Below, piece by piece: positions 15,170-23,190 of a stretch of DNA of 64,000 bases. Numbering within the stretch: the stretch's first letter is position 1; each line of letters starts with the position of its first letter. Made by a program: the position numbers and the translations under genes. Location: contig NZ_BMVL01000006.1 of the NCBI RefSeq assembly GCF_014650695.1, forward strand, positions 1 through 64,000, given 5' to 3'. Below the pieces are notes generated by a model that made no database searches, was not told where the DNA came from, and saw only the letters and a program-made list of their open reading frames with translations. Origin of the DNA: Streptomyces avidinii (lineage in GTDB: Bacteria; Actinomycetota; Actinomycetes; Streptomycetales; Streptomycetaceae).

Positions 15170-18052
15170 TCACTCGACCCTGGGTACGACACGCGCCAGG
15201 AGCCTTCGCCAGCGCTGCGACGACGGGCGCCGGGACCGCGGCGGCCGCTCCTCGCGCTGGGCCGCCAGCCAATGCTGGAGTTCCGCGTGCCGGAATTGCC
15301 ACGAGACCCCGTGGACGCGCAGCACTCCCGCCCGGTGTCCCCAGTCGAGGAACGCCGCCACCTTCCAGGGCAGTAGGTTCCGCCGGTGCATCAGCGTCAT
15401 GGCGATGACGTACCGGAGCCAGCCGATCAGTCCGACGGCGAAGGCCGCGAAGAAGCCCACTGTCGCGCCGAAGGCCGTCCCCGACAGCGGTGGGTAGTCG
15501 ATCAGCCAGAAGACGAGCGTGCCGGTCACCGCCCCCACGAGCAGTCCCAAACCGTCCCACACCCAGTAGTAGGCGGGGAAGAAGTTGCCGCTCAAGGTGC
15601 GGTCCAGGCCGACCTTGGCCTCCATTCCGTAGCCCAGGGTCACGCCGATCACCCCGCCGATCGCAAGTCCCCACACCGGCCCGAAGAGCAGGAACGTCCC
15701 CAGGCCGAACGCCGAGCCGATGGCGCCGCCGATCTCCAGGCCCGACAGGACGCTCAGCGGCAGGCGGACCCGCTTGGGGCCCTCGAAACGCTCGCGCAGG
15801 CCCCGCGTACGGCGGGTGACGACCGGCACCCAGGTCCGGTGCGCCATCCCGGTCGCGGCGGCCACCGCCGTCACGACGACGGTGAAGAGGGCGGCGGCCC
15901 ACAATCGGCGGGTGGTGGCGCCCGACAGGTCGGCGGTCCCGTCGATCAGGTGTCCCAGCGTGGTCACGGCATGGCCGGGTCCGCCAACGGCCGCCAGCAG
16001 ACAGGCCACACAGAAGAAGAGCACGATGGCGACGTGCGCCACGGCCTGCACCGCGCGCACCCGCCGCTCGCCCGCGATGACCCACATGCGGCTGAGAGTG
16101 AGGTCCTCGGACGCGTGTCGGCCGAGGTGCCGGGCCAGCTCCGCCAACCAGCGTACGGCCGTCGGCGCGTCCGGCGGCCGGGGTTCGGCGACCACAGCGT
16201 CTCCGCAGGCGGCCGGGACGAAGGCTGCCAGGAGCCGTTCGTGCAGCGCCCCGTCCGCCCCGTCGCCCTGCCGGACCAGGGCGTGGACCAGCTCCGTGAC
16301 CGGCACTTCGGGGCGAGGCCCGGTGACCGCTTTGACCGCCAGTACGAGCTTCCACGGGGAGTCCAGGCGGCGGGCTGCGATACTGCCCTCGCCGAGTCGT
16401 AGATCGGCGCGCAGGGCCTCCCACCGCGCGTCCGTCGTGTAGCCCGGGACCCCGTCGGTCAGGGCGCCCACGATCTCGGGGACGGACAGTCGCTGCATTT
16501 CCACCACGCATGCTGAGGGCAGACCGGGCCGTGTGTCATCGTCCCCCGTGGCGCGTACGGTGACAACAACGGGTGCGGGCCGGTCGCTGTTGGCCGTCAG
16601 ATAGCGGTCGATGGCCGCGACGAGGTGCACGGCGGGCCCGTCCGTTTCGGCGCCCTGAGGTGTGTGCACCTCGTCCAGGCCGTCGAGGACCGGAAGAATC
16701 CAACGCCCCGCGACGAGTTCCCTCGCCGTCTCCGCGTCGTCGCACAGGTTCTGCGTGAGCAACTGGCCGGCGAGCCATGCCTCGAAGTGACGTACGAGAC
16801 GGTCGTAGCCGGCCTGCGTGCCGTCGGGCCGGGACTCGGGCGCTGGGGTGCGCCAGTTGACGAGGGTGAGCAGGACGGGCACCGGCTCGTCCTTCGCCCG
16901 GCTCTCAAGGAGCGTGGTCACGAGGTGGACCGCGAGCACGGTCTTCCCGGACCCGGCGGGGCCGCGGACGACGAGGCGGCCGTCCGGGATCGCGTCGTAG
17001 AAATGCCGCACGGTCGCGTACACCGCCCGCTTGGGCACACCCGCGCTCACGTCCGAGGTCTGGTAGCCGACGTTGATGGCGTGGAGTCCGGCGTGGGCTC
17101 CGATGCCGGACTTGGACAGCGCGAACCGTCCCACGTGCCGGGTGGACCTCTCGTGCAGTCGGCCGAGGGCGTCCTGCAGGTGGCCGGGGGCGACGGGCAG
17201 CACGCGGCGTTCGCGGAGCCGTGCGCTGCCCAGATCTCGTTCGGATCCGGCATAGGTGCGGTTGCGGATGCTCACGGGCGTCTGCGTGACGTCGGTGGCC
17301 CGAGCGGGGTCGGAGAAGTACCTGTCCACGTGCCGGGTGAGGTCATCGACGTCCGGCGGGAGGATGCGGGGGCCGGCGTGGAGGCACCCGAGCACCTGTT
17401 CGGCGAATTCGGTCGTGCCGAGTCCGGCGTCGTTGATGGCTCCCTGGCCGTCGCGGCTGGCGAACAGGAAGTACTGGTCGATCTCCTTGTCGGACAGGTC
17501 GCCCTGCGGGAAGAGCCGGGGAACCGGTTCCCGTTCCCGCCGCTTCAGGTACCAGCCGCAGGTGTCGACGATGAAGATCTGCCGTGTCAGGTCGACGTGT
17601 TCCTCGTCCTCGCAGAGCAGGTAGCGGCGCAGATCGTCGAAGAGCAGGCTCTGGGGGTCCCGCTCGGTGGACTCGGCGAGCAGAAGGTGTCGCCTCATGC
17701 TCGTCGGAGCGATGACACCGTGGCCGCCCCAGTACGTGAAGAGCAGCCGGCGAGTGCGGTCGAGTTCGACGAACGTGTTCCGCACGAGGTCGGCGGAGGC
17801 CGGCCTGACAGCGATGCCGAGGGCAGCCGCCCGGTCGGCGGCCTCCTCCGCGAAGTCGGGCGTGGGGGCCAGCAACAGGGCGATGTTCTCCGGGGGGACG
17901 TCGCAGGCCCGTAACCACTCTGCGAAGCGCAGCGCGTCGCGGGCCGGGCCGGGAAGCTCGCTGTACGCGTCGCCGTCGACGTAGACCTCGATGCCGACGA
18001 GGACCGCCGTGACACATGCGGCGTCCACCGGTCCCTCGTTCAACCGATCCAT
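15170..18052 (-). CDS. Caspase-NACHT-multipass membrane STAND protein
   Basis: A 960-residue protein in three parts. Residues 1-260 are a caspase-like (C14) protease with the catalytic His111 in TYWGGHG and Cys165 in IFIVDTCGW. Residues about 345-620 are a NACHT-type STAND NTPase: Walker A GPAGSGKT (364-371) and Walker B ILPVLDGLDE (452-461). From about 671 on there are five or six membrane spans (one is AHVAIVLFFCVACLLAAV) and a basic C-terminal tail. The domains fit conflict-system switches in which a sensed signal drives NTP-dependent assembly and protease activation; the membrane C-terminus replaces the usual repeat sensor. ATG 18052 follows a GGGAGG; GTG 18070 is an alternative. Overlaps its upstream partner by 13 bp. 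Confidence 0.88.
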   Translation of the reverse strand: MDRLNEGPVDAACVTAVLVGIEVYVDGDAYSELPGPARDALRFAEWLRACDVPPENIALLLAPTPDFAEEAADRAAALGIAVRPASADLVRNTFVELDRTRRLLFTYWGGHGVIAPTSMRRHLLLAESTERDPQSLLFDDLRRYLLCEDEEHVDLTRQIFIVDTCGWYLKRREREPVPRLFPQGDLSDKEIDQYFLFASRDGQGAINDAGLGTTEFAEQVLGCLHAGPRILPPDVDDLTRHVDRYFSDPARATDVTQTPVSIRNRTYAGSERDLGSARLRERRVLPVAPGHLQDALGRLHERSTRHVGRFALSKSGIGAHAGLHAINVGYQTSDVSAGVPKRAVYATVRHFYDAIPDGRLVVRGPAGSGKTVLAVHLVTTLLESRAKDEPVPVLLTLVNWRTPAPESRPDGTQAGYDRLVRHFEAWLAGQLLTQNLCDDAETARELVAGRWILPVLDGLDEVHTPQGAETDGPAVHLVAAIDRYLTANSDRPAPVVVTVRATGDDDTRPGLPSACVVEMQRLSVPEIVGALTDGVPGYTTDARWEALRADLRLGEGSIAARRLDSPWKLVLAVKAVTGPRPEVPVTELVHALVRQGDGADGALHERLLAAFVPAACGDAVVAEPRPPDAPTAVRWLAELARHLGRHASEDLTLSRMWVIAGERRVRAVQAVAHVAIVLFFCVACLLAAVGGPGHAVTTLGHLIDGTADLSGATTRRLWAAALFTVVVTAVAAATGMAHRTWVPVVTRRTRGLRERFEGPKRVRLPLSVLSGLEIGGAIGSAFGLGTFLLFGPVWGLAIGGVIGVTLGYGMEAKVGLDRTLSGNFFPAYYWVWDGLGLLVGAVTGTLVFWLIDYPPLSGTAFGATVGFFAAFAVGLIGWLRYVIAMTLMHRRNLLPWKVAAFLDWGHRAGVLRVHGVSWQFRHAELQHWLAAQREERPPRSRRPSSQRWRRLLARVVPRVE

Positions 18053-19221
18053 GCGGTGACGGCCTCCCACATGGCGTCGTTGTCCCAGTAGGCGCTGTGC
18101 GACTCGATGAACGGCTGCCTGTTGTCGACGGGCAGGTCCTGCACTCGCGTCCCGAACACCGGCTGGGCGGGATACGACAGAAAGTCCCTGCGGTCGAATA
18201 CGTTCAGCCAGCGCTCGGGGAACTGTGCGGGCAGCTCGCCTTCCCGCGCGAACGGCAGGCAGGCCAGGGCGTCGAGCTCATAGAGGTGCGAGGCCTGGCT
18301 CCCCACGGTGATGAGCTGGTCGACCTTGCCCGCTCCCGCCGACCCCTCCGCGTCGGCGAGCAGCTCGACGCAGGCGATGCCGCCGAGGCTGTGCCCGATC
18401 AGCGTGACCGCGTCGCCGGGGGCCGATGCCACGACTGCGGCGATCTCCTCGCGCATGCCTCTCCCGTGCACCTGGTAGCGGAGGATGTCGCCGGTGAGGG
18501 GGGCCGCCCCGTCGCTCATGGCGCCGCGGTGCTGCTGGCCGTACCAGGTCGCGATCGGTGCCGCGAGGGACACGGCGACCTTCTTGAAGGGCTTCTCCGC
18601 ACCCCGGTCCTGTGCGGAGAGGTCACCGACCACGTGGGAGTGCAGGGTGTCGCGGACCTGTCCGACCGGGGTCGCCCTGCCGTCGCGCTCGGCGGCCGCG
18701 AGGGTGTGGGCGACGAGCCCGATGGCGACGGCGGCCCGGTGCTGGACACCGGACCGGTCGACGGTCTTGGCAGCCGTACGGAGCTCCGGGGCGCGGCGCA
18801 GGTCGGCGAGGGCCAGGTCGAAGTAGGAGTCGAGTCCGGCGCCGCGCAGGGCCGTCGCCGTCTGCTGCCTCGGCCGATAGCCGTTCACCGTGGCCAGGAA
18901 CGCCCGTTCGTCGCGGGCGGTGGCGTCGGGGGCGAGGCGAAGAAGCCGCAGGTCGTACCACGGGTCCAGGTAGAGGACGGCCCAGTGGCCCAGTCGCGCG
19001 TCCTCGGCGTTCTCCTTCTCGGCGCCGTGCGTACGGTGGTAGTCGGGGATCGACAGCCCGCCGAGATTCAGCCGGACGCCGTGCGAGTCGCCCCAGTAGA
19101 CGCCGCGGACGTCCAGATCGGGAGCCTGGCCCTGCAGCTTGCCCTTGATTTTTGTCAGCGTTTCGGAGAACTTCTTCGCGCGCACTCCCGTGCCGTGCAC
19201 GAAGATCACGGATCGGTACAC
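18040..19221 (-). CDS. Alpha/beta hydrolase (lipase-like), partner of caspase-NACHT
   Basis: A 393-residue serine hydrolase with an oxyanion-type HGTG (9-12), nucleophile elbow TLIGHSLGG (Ser278), a probable Asp at 343 or 346 (VFDRRDFLSYP) and His375 (ESHSAYW). No signal peptide is present. The GTG at 19221 has an AGGGGTGG ribosome site; a longer frame upstream lacks one. It is the first gene of a two-gene unit and overlaps the caspase-NACHT gene by 13 bp, so the two are coupled in translation. It may be an effector (phospholipase/esterase) or a modulator of the NACHT protein; this is inferred from pairing alone. Confidence 0.85.
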   Translation of the reverse strand: MYRSVIFVHGTGVRAKKFSETLTKIKGKLQGQAPDLDVRGVYWGDSHGVRLNLGGLSIPDYHRTHGAEKENAEDARLGHWAVLYLDPWYDLRLLRLAPDATARDERAFLATVNGYRPRQQTATALRGAGLDSYFDLALADLRRAPELRTAAKTVDRSGVQHRAAVAIGLVAHTLAAAERDGRATPVGQVRDTLHSHVVGDLSAQDRGAEKPFKKVAVSLAAPIATWYGQQHRGAMSDGAAPLTGDILRYQVHGRGMREEIAAVVASAPGDAVTLIGHSLGGIACVELLADAEGSAGAGKVDQLITVGSQASHLYELDALACLPFAREGELPAQFPERWLNVFDRRDFLSYPAQPVFGTRVQDLPVDNRQPFIESHSAYWDNDAMWEAVTAWIG

Positions 19222-19689
19222 CCCGCCACCCCTGTCCCTACGGCGAAGCCCGCACGCATCGCGCGCCCCGTCCCCATGACTGGGGGCCGGTCGGCTTCGA
19301 GGAGCCATTTCTTAGCACACGCCACGTCCTGGGACACAAAGCCCGAGGTGCGGGCGGTCCGGCTCCGCTTCCTCGCAACACAGCTCTGAGCGGATGACTT
19401 TGGCGTCCCCTGGAGGCGCCGTGCGTGACCTCGTGAGCGGAGGGGCCGGAGGTGCCGGAGAGGGTCGAGAGAACAGAGGGAGCAGAGGGGTCAGAGGGTC
19501 AGAGGGTCAGAGGGAGCAGAGCCCGGTCGGCGCGGTTGTTTCCGGAGTATGGCGGTCGTGTGGCAGGTCCGGCGGTTCGAGGCCGGGCCGTCCCGCAGGG
19601 GCCTAGCATCCCCGCATGGCTCTGCCGGCCAGCCGTCGCCGGGCCCGGCCGTGTGCACGCCCCGCCCCCACTGCCAAGGACCAGGTCCG
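19222..19689. other. Intergenic region with purine-rich repeats
   Basis: Divergent region between the hydrolase/caspase-NACHT unit and the rhodanese gene. No gene supported. Around 19461-19521 the plus strand is a run of AG-rich short repeats, including GGTCAGAGG three times in tandem. Promoters for both neighbours should lie here but no clear hexamers were found. Confidence 0.6.
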
Positions 19690-20250
19690 ATGAGCGTTTC
19701 CGCCTCTCTCGACGTCAGCCAGGCACATCCCCAGGTGACCGAACTGACCGTCGTCGACGTCCGTGCCCCGGGCGAGTTCGCGTCCGGCCACCTCCCGGAC
19801 GCCGTGAACGTCCCGCTCGACCGGCTCTCACGAAGCCTGCCGGAGCTGCGCCGGGCCTCCGCGGCGAAGCCCCTGCTCGTCGTGTGCGCGTCCGGTGCCC
19901 GTTCCGAGAACGCGGTGGCGACGCTGGCCTCGCACGGCATCCCCGCGTCGAGCCTGTTGGGCGGCACCGTGGCCTGGGCGGCCGGCGGTCACGACCTCCA
20001 CTACCCGGGCAACGGCACCCCGGCGCGGGCGGTGTGGGCGATGGAACGGCAGGTTCGTCTCGGCGCCGGCTCCCTGGTGCTGCTCGGCCTGACCCTCGGC
20101 CTGTTGCTCCACCCGGCCTTCTCGCTGCTGGCTGGGGCGATCGGGGGCGGCCTGGTGTTCTCCGCCCTCACCAACACCTGCGGGATGGCGCTCGTGCTCG
20201 GGAGGCTGCCGTTCAACCGGCGCGGTGTGCGGGCTCCTTCCGGAGCGTGA
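19690..20250 (+). CDS. Rhodanese with C-terminal membrane domain
   Basis: Residues 1-110 form a rhodanese (sulfurtransferase) domain: VVDVRAPGEFASGHLPDAVN, then the active-site loop VVCASGARSENA with Cys66. Residues 125-175 hold two hydrophobic segments (LGAGSLVLLGLTLGLLLHPA and LLAGAIGGGLVFSAL), a DUF2892-like membrane part, followed by a conserved-looking Cys in NTCGMAL. The ATG at 19690 follows CCAGGTCCG, a modest ribosome site. Such proteins handle sulfane sulfur at the membrane. Its whole 3' two-thirds are antisense-overlapped by the beta-lactamase-family ORF. Confidence 0.87.
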   Translation: MSVSASLDVSQAHPQVTELTVVDVRAPGEFASGHLPDAVNVPLDRLSRSLPELRRASAAKPLLVVCASGARSENAVATLASHGIPASSLLGGTVAWAAGGHDLHYPGNGTPARAVWAMERQVRLGAGSLVLLGLTLGLLLHPAFSLLAGAIGGGLVFSALTNTCGMALVLGRLPFNRRGVRAPSGA

Positions 20251-21381
20251 GAACGCCCCGGTCGGTCCGGCCCGACCGGGGTGGGCGAGTCTCAGCCCGG
20301 CTCGGACGTGTGCGGCCTGCAGGGTGCGCAGGAGCTCGAAGGCGGGTTGGTCCACCGGGCGTTGGGTGTTGCCCAGGGCGATGACGGCCACTTGCTTCTC
20401 CGGGTCGAAGCCCACGAAAGAAGAGAATCCGCCGGTTCCTCCGTTGTGCCAGATCTGGAGGTGGCCGCCCTGCTTGGCGTGGAGGCGGTGTGCCATCCAG
20501 CCGAGGTGCACCCAGGCGAAGGGGCTCGTACGGTGCTCGACGCTCCGGCTCAGGCGGATCGCCTCGGCGATCTCCGGGGGGACGGAACCGGCGTCGAGCT
20601 GGGCCCGTACGAAAGCCACCAGGTCGGTGGCGGTCGACCGCAGGGCACCCGCTCCGGCCAGGTCGGCGAGGTTCCAGGGCGTGGTGGGCCGCCCGCGGCG
20701 GTCGTGGCCCTGGGCCGCGCGTTCCGAGCGCGCATCGTCCACGGTCACGACAGTGTCCGTCATGCCCAACGGGGAGCAGATCTCCCGGGTGACGAGGGTC
20801 TCGTAGTCCGTTCCGGCCCGGCGGGCGAGGGCCAGCCCGAGCAGTCCGGCTCCCAGGTTGGAGTAGCGGAACCGTTTCCCCGGCGCAGCCCCCAGACGCG
20901 TACGGGCCAGCCCGGACAGCAGGACGTCGGCCGTGCAGCCGACGTAGGGATCCGGGGTCGAGGGGCGCAGCAGGAACCGGAGCAGCATGCCCCTGGGCAG
21001 TCGCGGCAGGCCTGAGGTGTGGGTGGCCAGGTGCTGCAGAGTGATCGGTCGGCCGTCCCGTGACGGTACGTGTGTCCCGTCGGGCAGCAGGTCGCCGAGC
21101 GGCTCGTCCAGGCCCACCGCGCCGGCAGCCGCCAGGCGGGCCAGGGTCAGGGCGGTGAAGGTCTTGGTCACCGAGCCGATTTCGAAGAGCGTGTCGGGGC
21201 CGGGCACGGTGCGTCGGTGGTCGGCACCGGTGCTGCCCGCGCCCCGGATCTCGACGACTTCGCCCGCCACCACGGCCACCACCGCGCCGACGCGCTGCTC
21301 GGCCAGCCGGTCCGCGGTCTGCTGGGCGAGGGTTCCGAGTTCTTGCGGTTGCGGTTGTGCTTGTGCTTGTGCGTGTGCCAT
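19828..21381 (-). CDS. Serine beta-lactamase-family hydrolase with lost stop codon
   Basis: Class C-like beta-lactamase/esterase family. SxxK is at SVTK (Ser70, Lys73), the tyrosine motif YSN at Tyr173, and an HNGGTGG box stands in for the third motif. No signal peptide is evident; the N-terminus is Gln/Ala rich. Family homology ends near residue 366 (about 20283), yet the frame stays open for 150 more residues of low-complexity, charged sequence, through the terminator hairpin and 423 bp antisense to the rhodanese gene. A stop present in another frame near 20295 suggests a small indel removed the native end. ATG 21381 preferred over 21390 because AGGA sits too close to the latter. Confidence 0.8.
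   Translation of the reverse strand: MAHAQAQAQPQPQELGTLAQQTADRLAEQRVGAVVAVVAGEVVEIRGAGSTGADHRRTVPGPDTLFEIGSVTKTFTALTLARLAAAGAVGLDEPLGDLLPDGTHVPSRDGRPITLQHLATHTSGLPRLPRGMLLRFLLRPSTPDPYVGCTADVLLSGLARTRLGAAPGKRFRYSNLGAGLLGLALARRAGTDYETLVTREICSPLGMTDTVVTVDDARSERAAQGHDRRGRPTTPWNLADLAGAGALRSTATDLVAFVRAQLDAGSVPPEIAEAIRLSRSVEHRTSPFAWVHLGWMAHRLHAKQGGHLQIWHNGGTGGFSSFVGFDPEKQVAVIALGNTQRPVDQPAFELLRTLQAAHVRAGLRLAHPGRAGPTGAFSRSGRSPHTAPVERQPPEHERHPAGVGEGGEHQAAPDRPSQQREGRVEQQAEGQAEQHQGAGAETNLPFHRPHRPRRGAVARVVEVVTAGRPGHGAAQQARRGDAVRGQRRHRVLGTGTGRAHDEQGLRRGGPAQLRQAS
20256..20281. terminator. Bidirectional hairpin terminator
   Basis: A perfect 10-bp stem CCCCGGTCGG/CCGACCGGGG with a 6-nt loop begins 5 bp after the rhodanese stop. 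It also lies where a normal-length beta-lactamase-family gene on the other strand would end. Confidence 0.75.
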
Positions 21382-21522
21382 GACGGACATCCTGCTGGCG
21401 CCCCGCCCCCGACCCGTGCGCCCTGATGATGATTTCCGGTCCTCGCCACTGCGACCTGAGCGGTACGGGACGCCACCGGCCGGGTGGACGCATCGGCCGG
21501 TGGCGGCTGCTGAGTGCTCCCC

Positions 21523-22440
21523 CTACTGGTTCGGGGCCCGCAGCAGGCCCGTCGGCAGGTAGCCGGAGCGCACGTTCAGCTCCCAGCCGTGTGCCTGGAC
21601 GGCGAGGGCCGCCAGGGCGACGGCGCCGACCGGCAGCAGCGTCCTCGGTGCGGCGTCCGGCCCGGCACCGTCGCGGTGTTCCAGGAGGCGGCCGGCCAGG
21701 GCCCGCTCGAAGGCGGGCCGGTCGTCGTCGAGGAGTACGCGCAGGAGCCGCTGGTCCGGGGTGAGCGTGCCCGCTTCGTCGAGCCGAGCGGCCGCCGTGA
21801 CGCGCTCCTCGTCCTCCGGCTTGCGCAGCGGCGGCGTCCCGGACGCGACCCAGGGCGACCGCGGCGTCTCCACCAGGTGGAGGTAGGCGCAGAGTGCGTC
21901 CATCTCGGCGAGTTCGGCCGGGTCGGAGACCGAGCTCAGGGACGAGTGCGGCAGTCCGGAGTGGAACATGGGAGCGTAGTCCTTCTTCAGCAGAGGACCG
22001 ATCATCCGGGCCGGTTCCCGGACCAGACCGGTGATCACGCTCAGTGCGAAGGCGTCCACCCAGACCTGCGCCGTGGGTGCCTGGTCCACCGCGTCGCCGA
22101 AGGCGAAGTCCTCGCTGCTGAGCTCCTCGCCGATGAGGGGGAAGTAGACCTCGAAGTCCCCGTCAGGGCATGTTCCGAGGGTCAGGACACCGAGCGCGCA
22201 CTCTGCCGCCGTACGCAGCACCAGCCGACCCGGGGCGCTTTCCAGTTGGGGATCCCGGCAGGTCAGGGCGCCTACGTGGTCGAGGAGTTCGTCACCCGTC
22301 TCCTGAATTCCCTTGATGGACAGATTGTCGTGGCGCAGGCTGTGCCAGCGGCCGAAGGTCCGGCTGTCGATGTTCTCCAGGGCGCGAACGGTCCGGTCCT
22401 CGCCGACCTCGTGACGTGTCACTTCCTGCACGGTTGTCAT
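21523..22440 (-). CDS. Imm49-family immunity protein
   Basis: A 305-residue soluble protein that looks like the Imm49 family of polymorphic-toxin immunity proteins, common in Streptomyces. Telling segments are FGRWHSLRHDNLS near the start, TAAECALGVLTLGT, VWVDAFALSVITGLVREP and the C-terminal VALAALAVQAHGWEL. No cognate toxin gene lies next to it, so it is an orphan. It is 63 bp downstream of the start-proximal side of the lipstatin-like operon end, on the same strand, and could be read through from it. Family assignment is by recall of pattern. Confidence 0.75.
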   Translation of the reverse strand: MTTVQEVTRHEVGEDRTVRALENIDSRTFGRWHSLRHDNLSIKGIQETGDELLDHVGALTCRDPQLESAPGRLVLRTAAECALGVLTLGTCPDGDFEVYFPLIGEELSSEDFAFGDAVDQAPTAQVWVDAFALSVITGLVREPARMIGPLLKKDYAPMFHSGLPHSSLSSVSDPAELAEMDALCAYLHLVETPRSPWVASGTPPLRKPEDEERVTAAARLDEAGTLTPDQRLLRVLLDDDRPAFERALAGRLLEHRDGAGPDAAPRTLLPVGAVALAALAVQAHGWELNVRSGYLPTGLLRAPNQ

Positions 22441-22503
22441 CCTCCCCGTCGGACAAGGCGGCAGGAATCCTGCCGCTGCTTGTCGCTGATCTTCAAGGAG
22501 CCA

Positions 22504-23190
22504 TCATCCTCGATGCGGGAGCAGTGCCCGGGTGAGCTCCGGAGCGTGGGCGGCGAAAGGGCCGAGGTCGGTGGCGCGGGCGTAGCCGGGGTGGTCCCGA
22601 TAGGTGTCGAGCCGGTCCAGGGCGCGCAGGCCGTAGTACGCGGACGGTTCCGCCGCCGCAGCCCGTGCAGGGTGGCTGGTTCCGGCGGCGACGGCCGGGA
22701 GGATCTGCTCGAAGAGGGCGTGGCAGGCGCGGATCCCGCGGAGCATCACCTGGTGGTAGCGGTCCTCGGGCCCGATGGGGAAGCGGTGTTCGGCCAGGAC
22801 CGGGCCGGTGTCGATACCGGCGTCGACCTCGTGGGCGGTGGCTCCGTACTCGGTGTCGCCGTGCAGCAGCGCGAACAGGACGGCTACGGAGGGCAGTCCG
22901 CGATGTCGCGGCAGCAGACCGTTGTGGATGTTGAGGATGCGCAGGCCGTCGGCCCGGAGCAGCGGCTCTCGGAAGATCTGCCGGTTGTTGAGGGACCAGA
23001 CGATGCCGTCGCTGCAGGCCCGGGCCAGCGCGGCGGCGTGGGCGTTGATGTCGGCCGCCGCGAGGTGGGGGGCGGCGGCGGCCGCGGCGTCCAGCGGGTC
23101 GGCGGAGCAGACCAGGTCGACCGGGTGGCCTCGGGTGGCCGCGTGGGTGACGGCGCGGCGGAGCAGGGCTCCCTCTCCGACAAAGATCAT
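22504..23190 (-). CDS. lstF: Formyltransferase, LstF-like (N-formylation of aminoacyl ester)
   Basis: A 228-residue enzyme of the methionyl-tRNA formyltransferase N-terminal type: Asn87 and His89 in LNIHNGLLPRHRG, and the Asp of HEVDAGIDTGPVL (Asp127). In lipstatin biosynthesis LstF adds the N-formyl group to the leucine moiety. The ATG overlaps the stop of the NRPS gene (ATGA, 23187-23190), so it is the last gene of the six-gene operon. The symbol is given by order and family match with the published lst operon, not by identity score. Confidence 0.88.
   Translation of the reverse strand: MIFVGEGALLRRAVTHAATRGHPVDLVCSADPLDAAAAAAPHLAAADINAHAAALARACSDGIVWSLNNRQIFREPLLRADGLRILNIHNGLLPRHRGLPSVAVLFALLHGDTEYGATAHEVDAGIDTGPVLAEHRFPIGPEDRYHQVMLRGIRACHALFEQILPAVAAGTSHPARAAAAEPSAYYGLRALDRLDTYRDHPGYARATDLGPFAAHAPELTRALLPHRG

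Noticed and set aside
15386..16402. 338-aa plus-strand frame opposite the caspase-NACHT gene
   Set aside because: Composition (Arg, Gly, Gln, His rich) is that of an antisense shadow; the minus-strand protein has clear domains.
19461..19521. Purine-rich repeats as a possible origin or attachment site
   Set aside because: No DnaA boxes, tRNA gene or integrase nearby.
20256..20281. Taken first as a regulatory operator
   Set aside because: Position after the rhodanese stop and perfect GC stem fit a terminator better.
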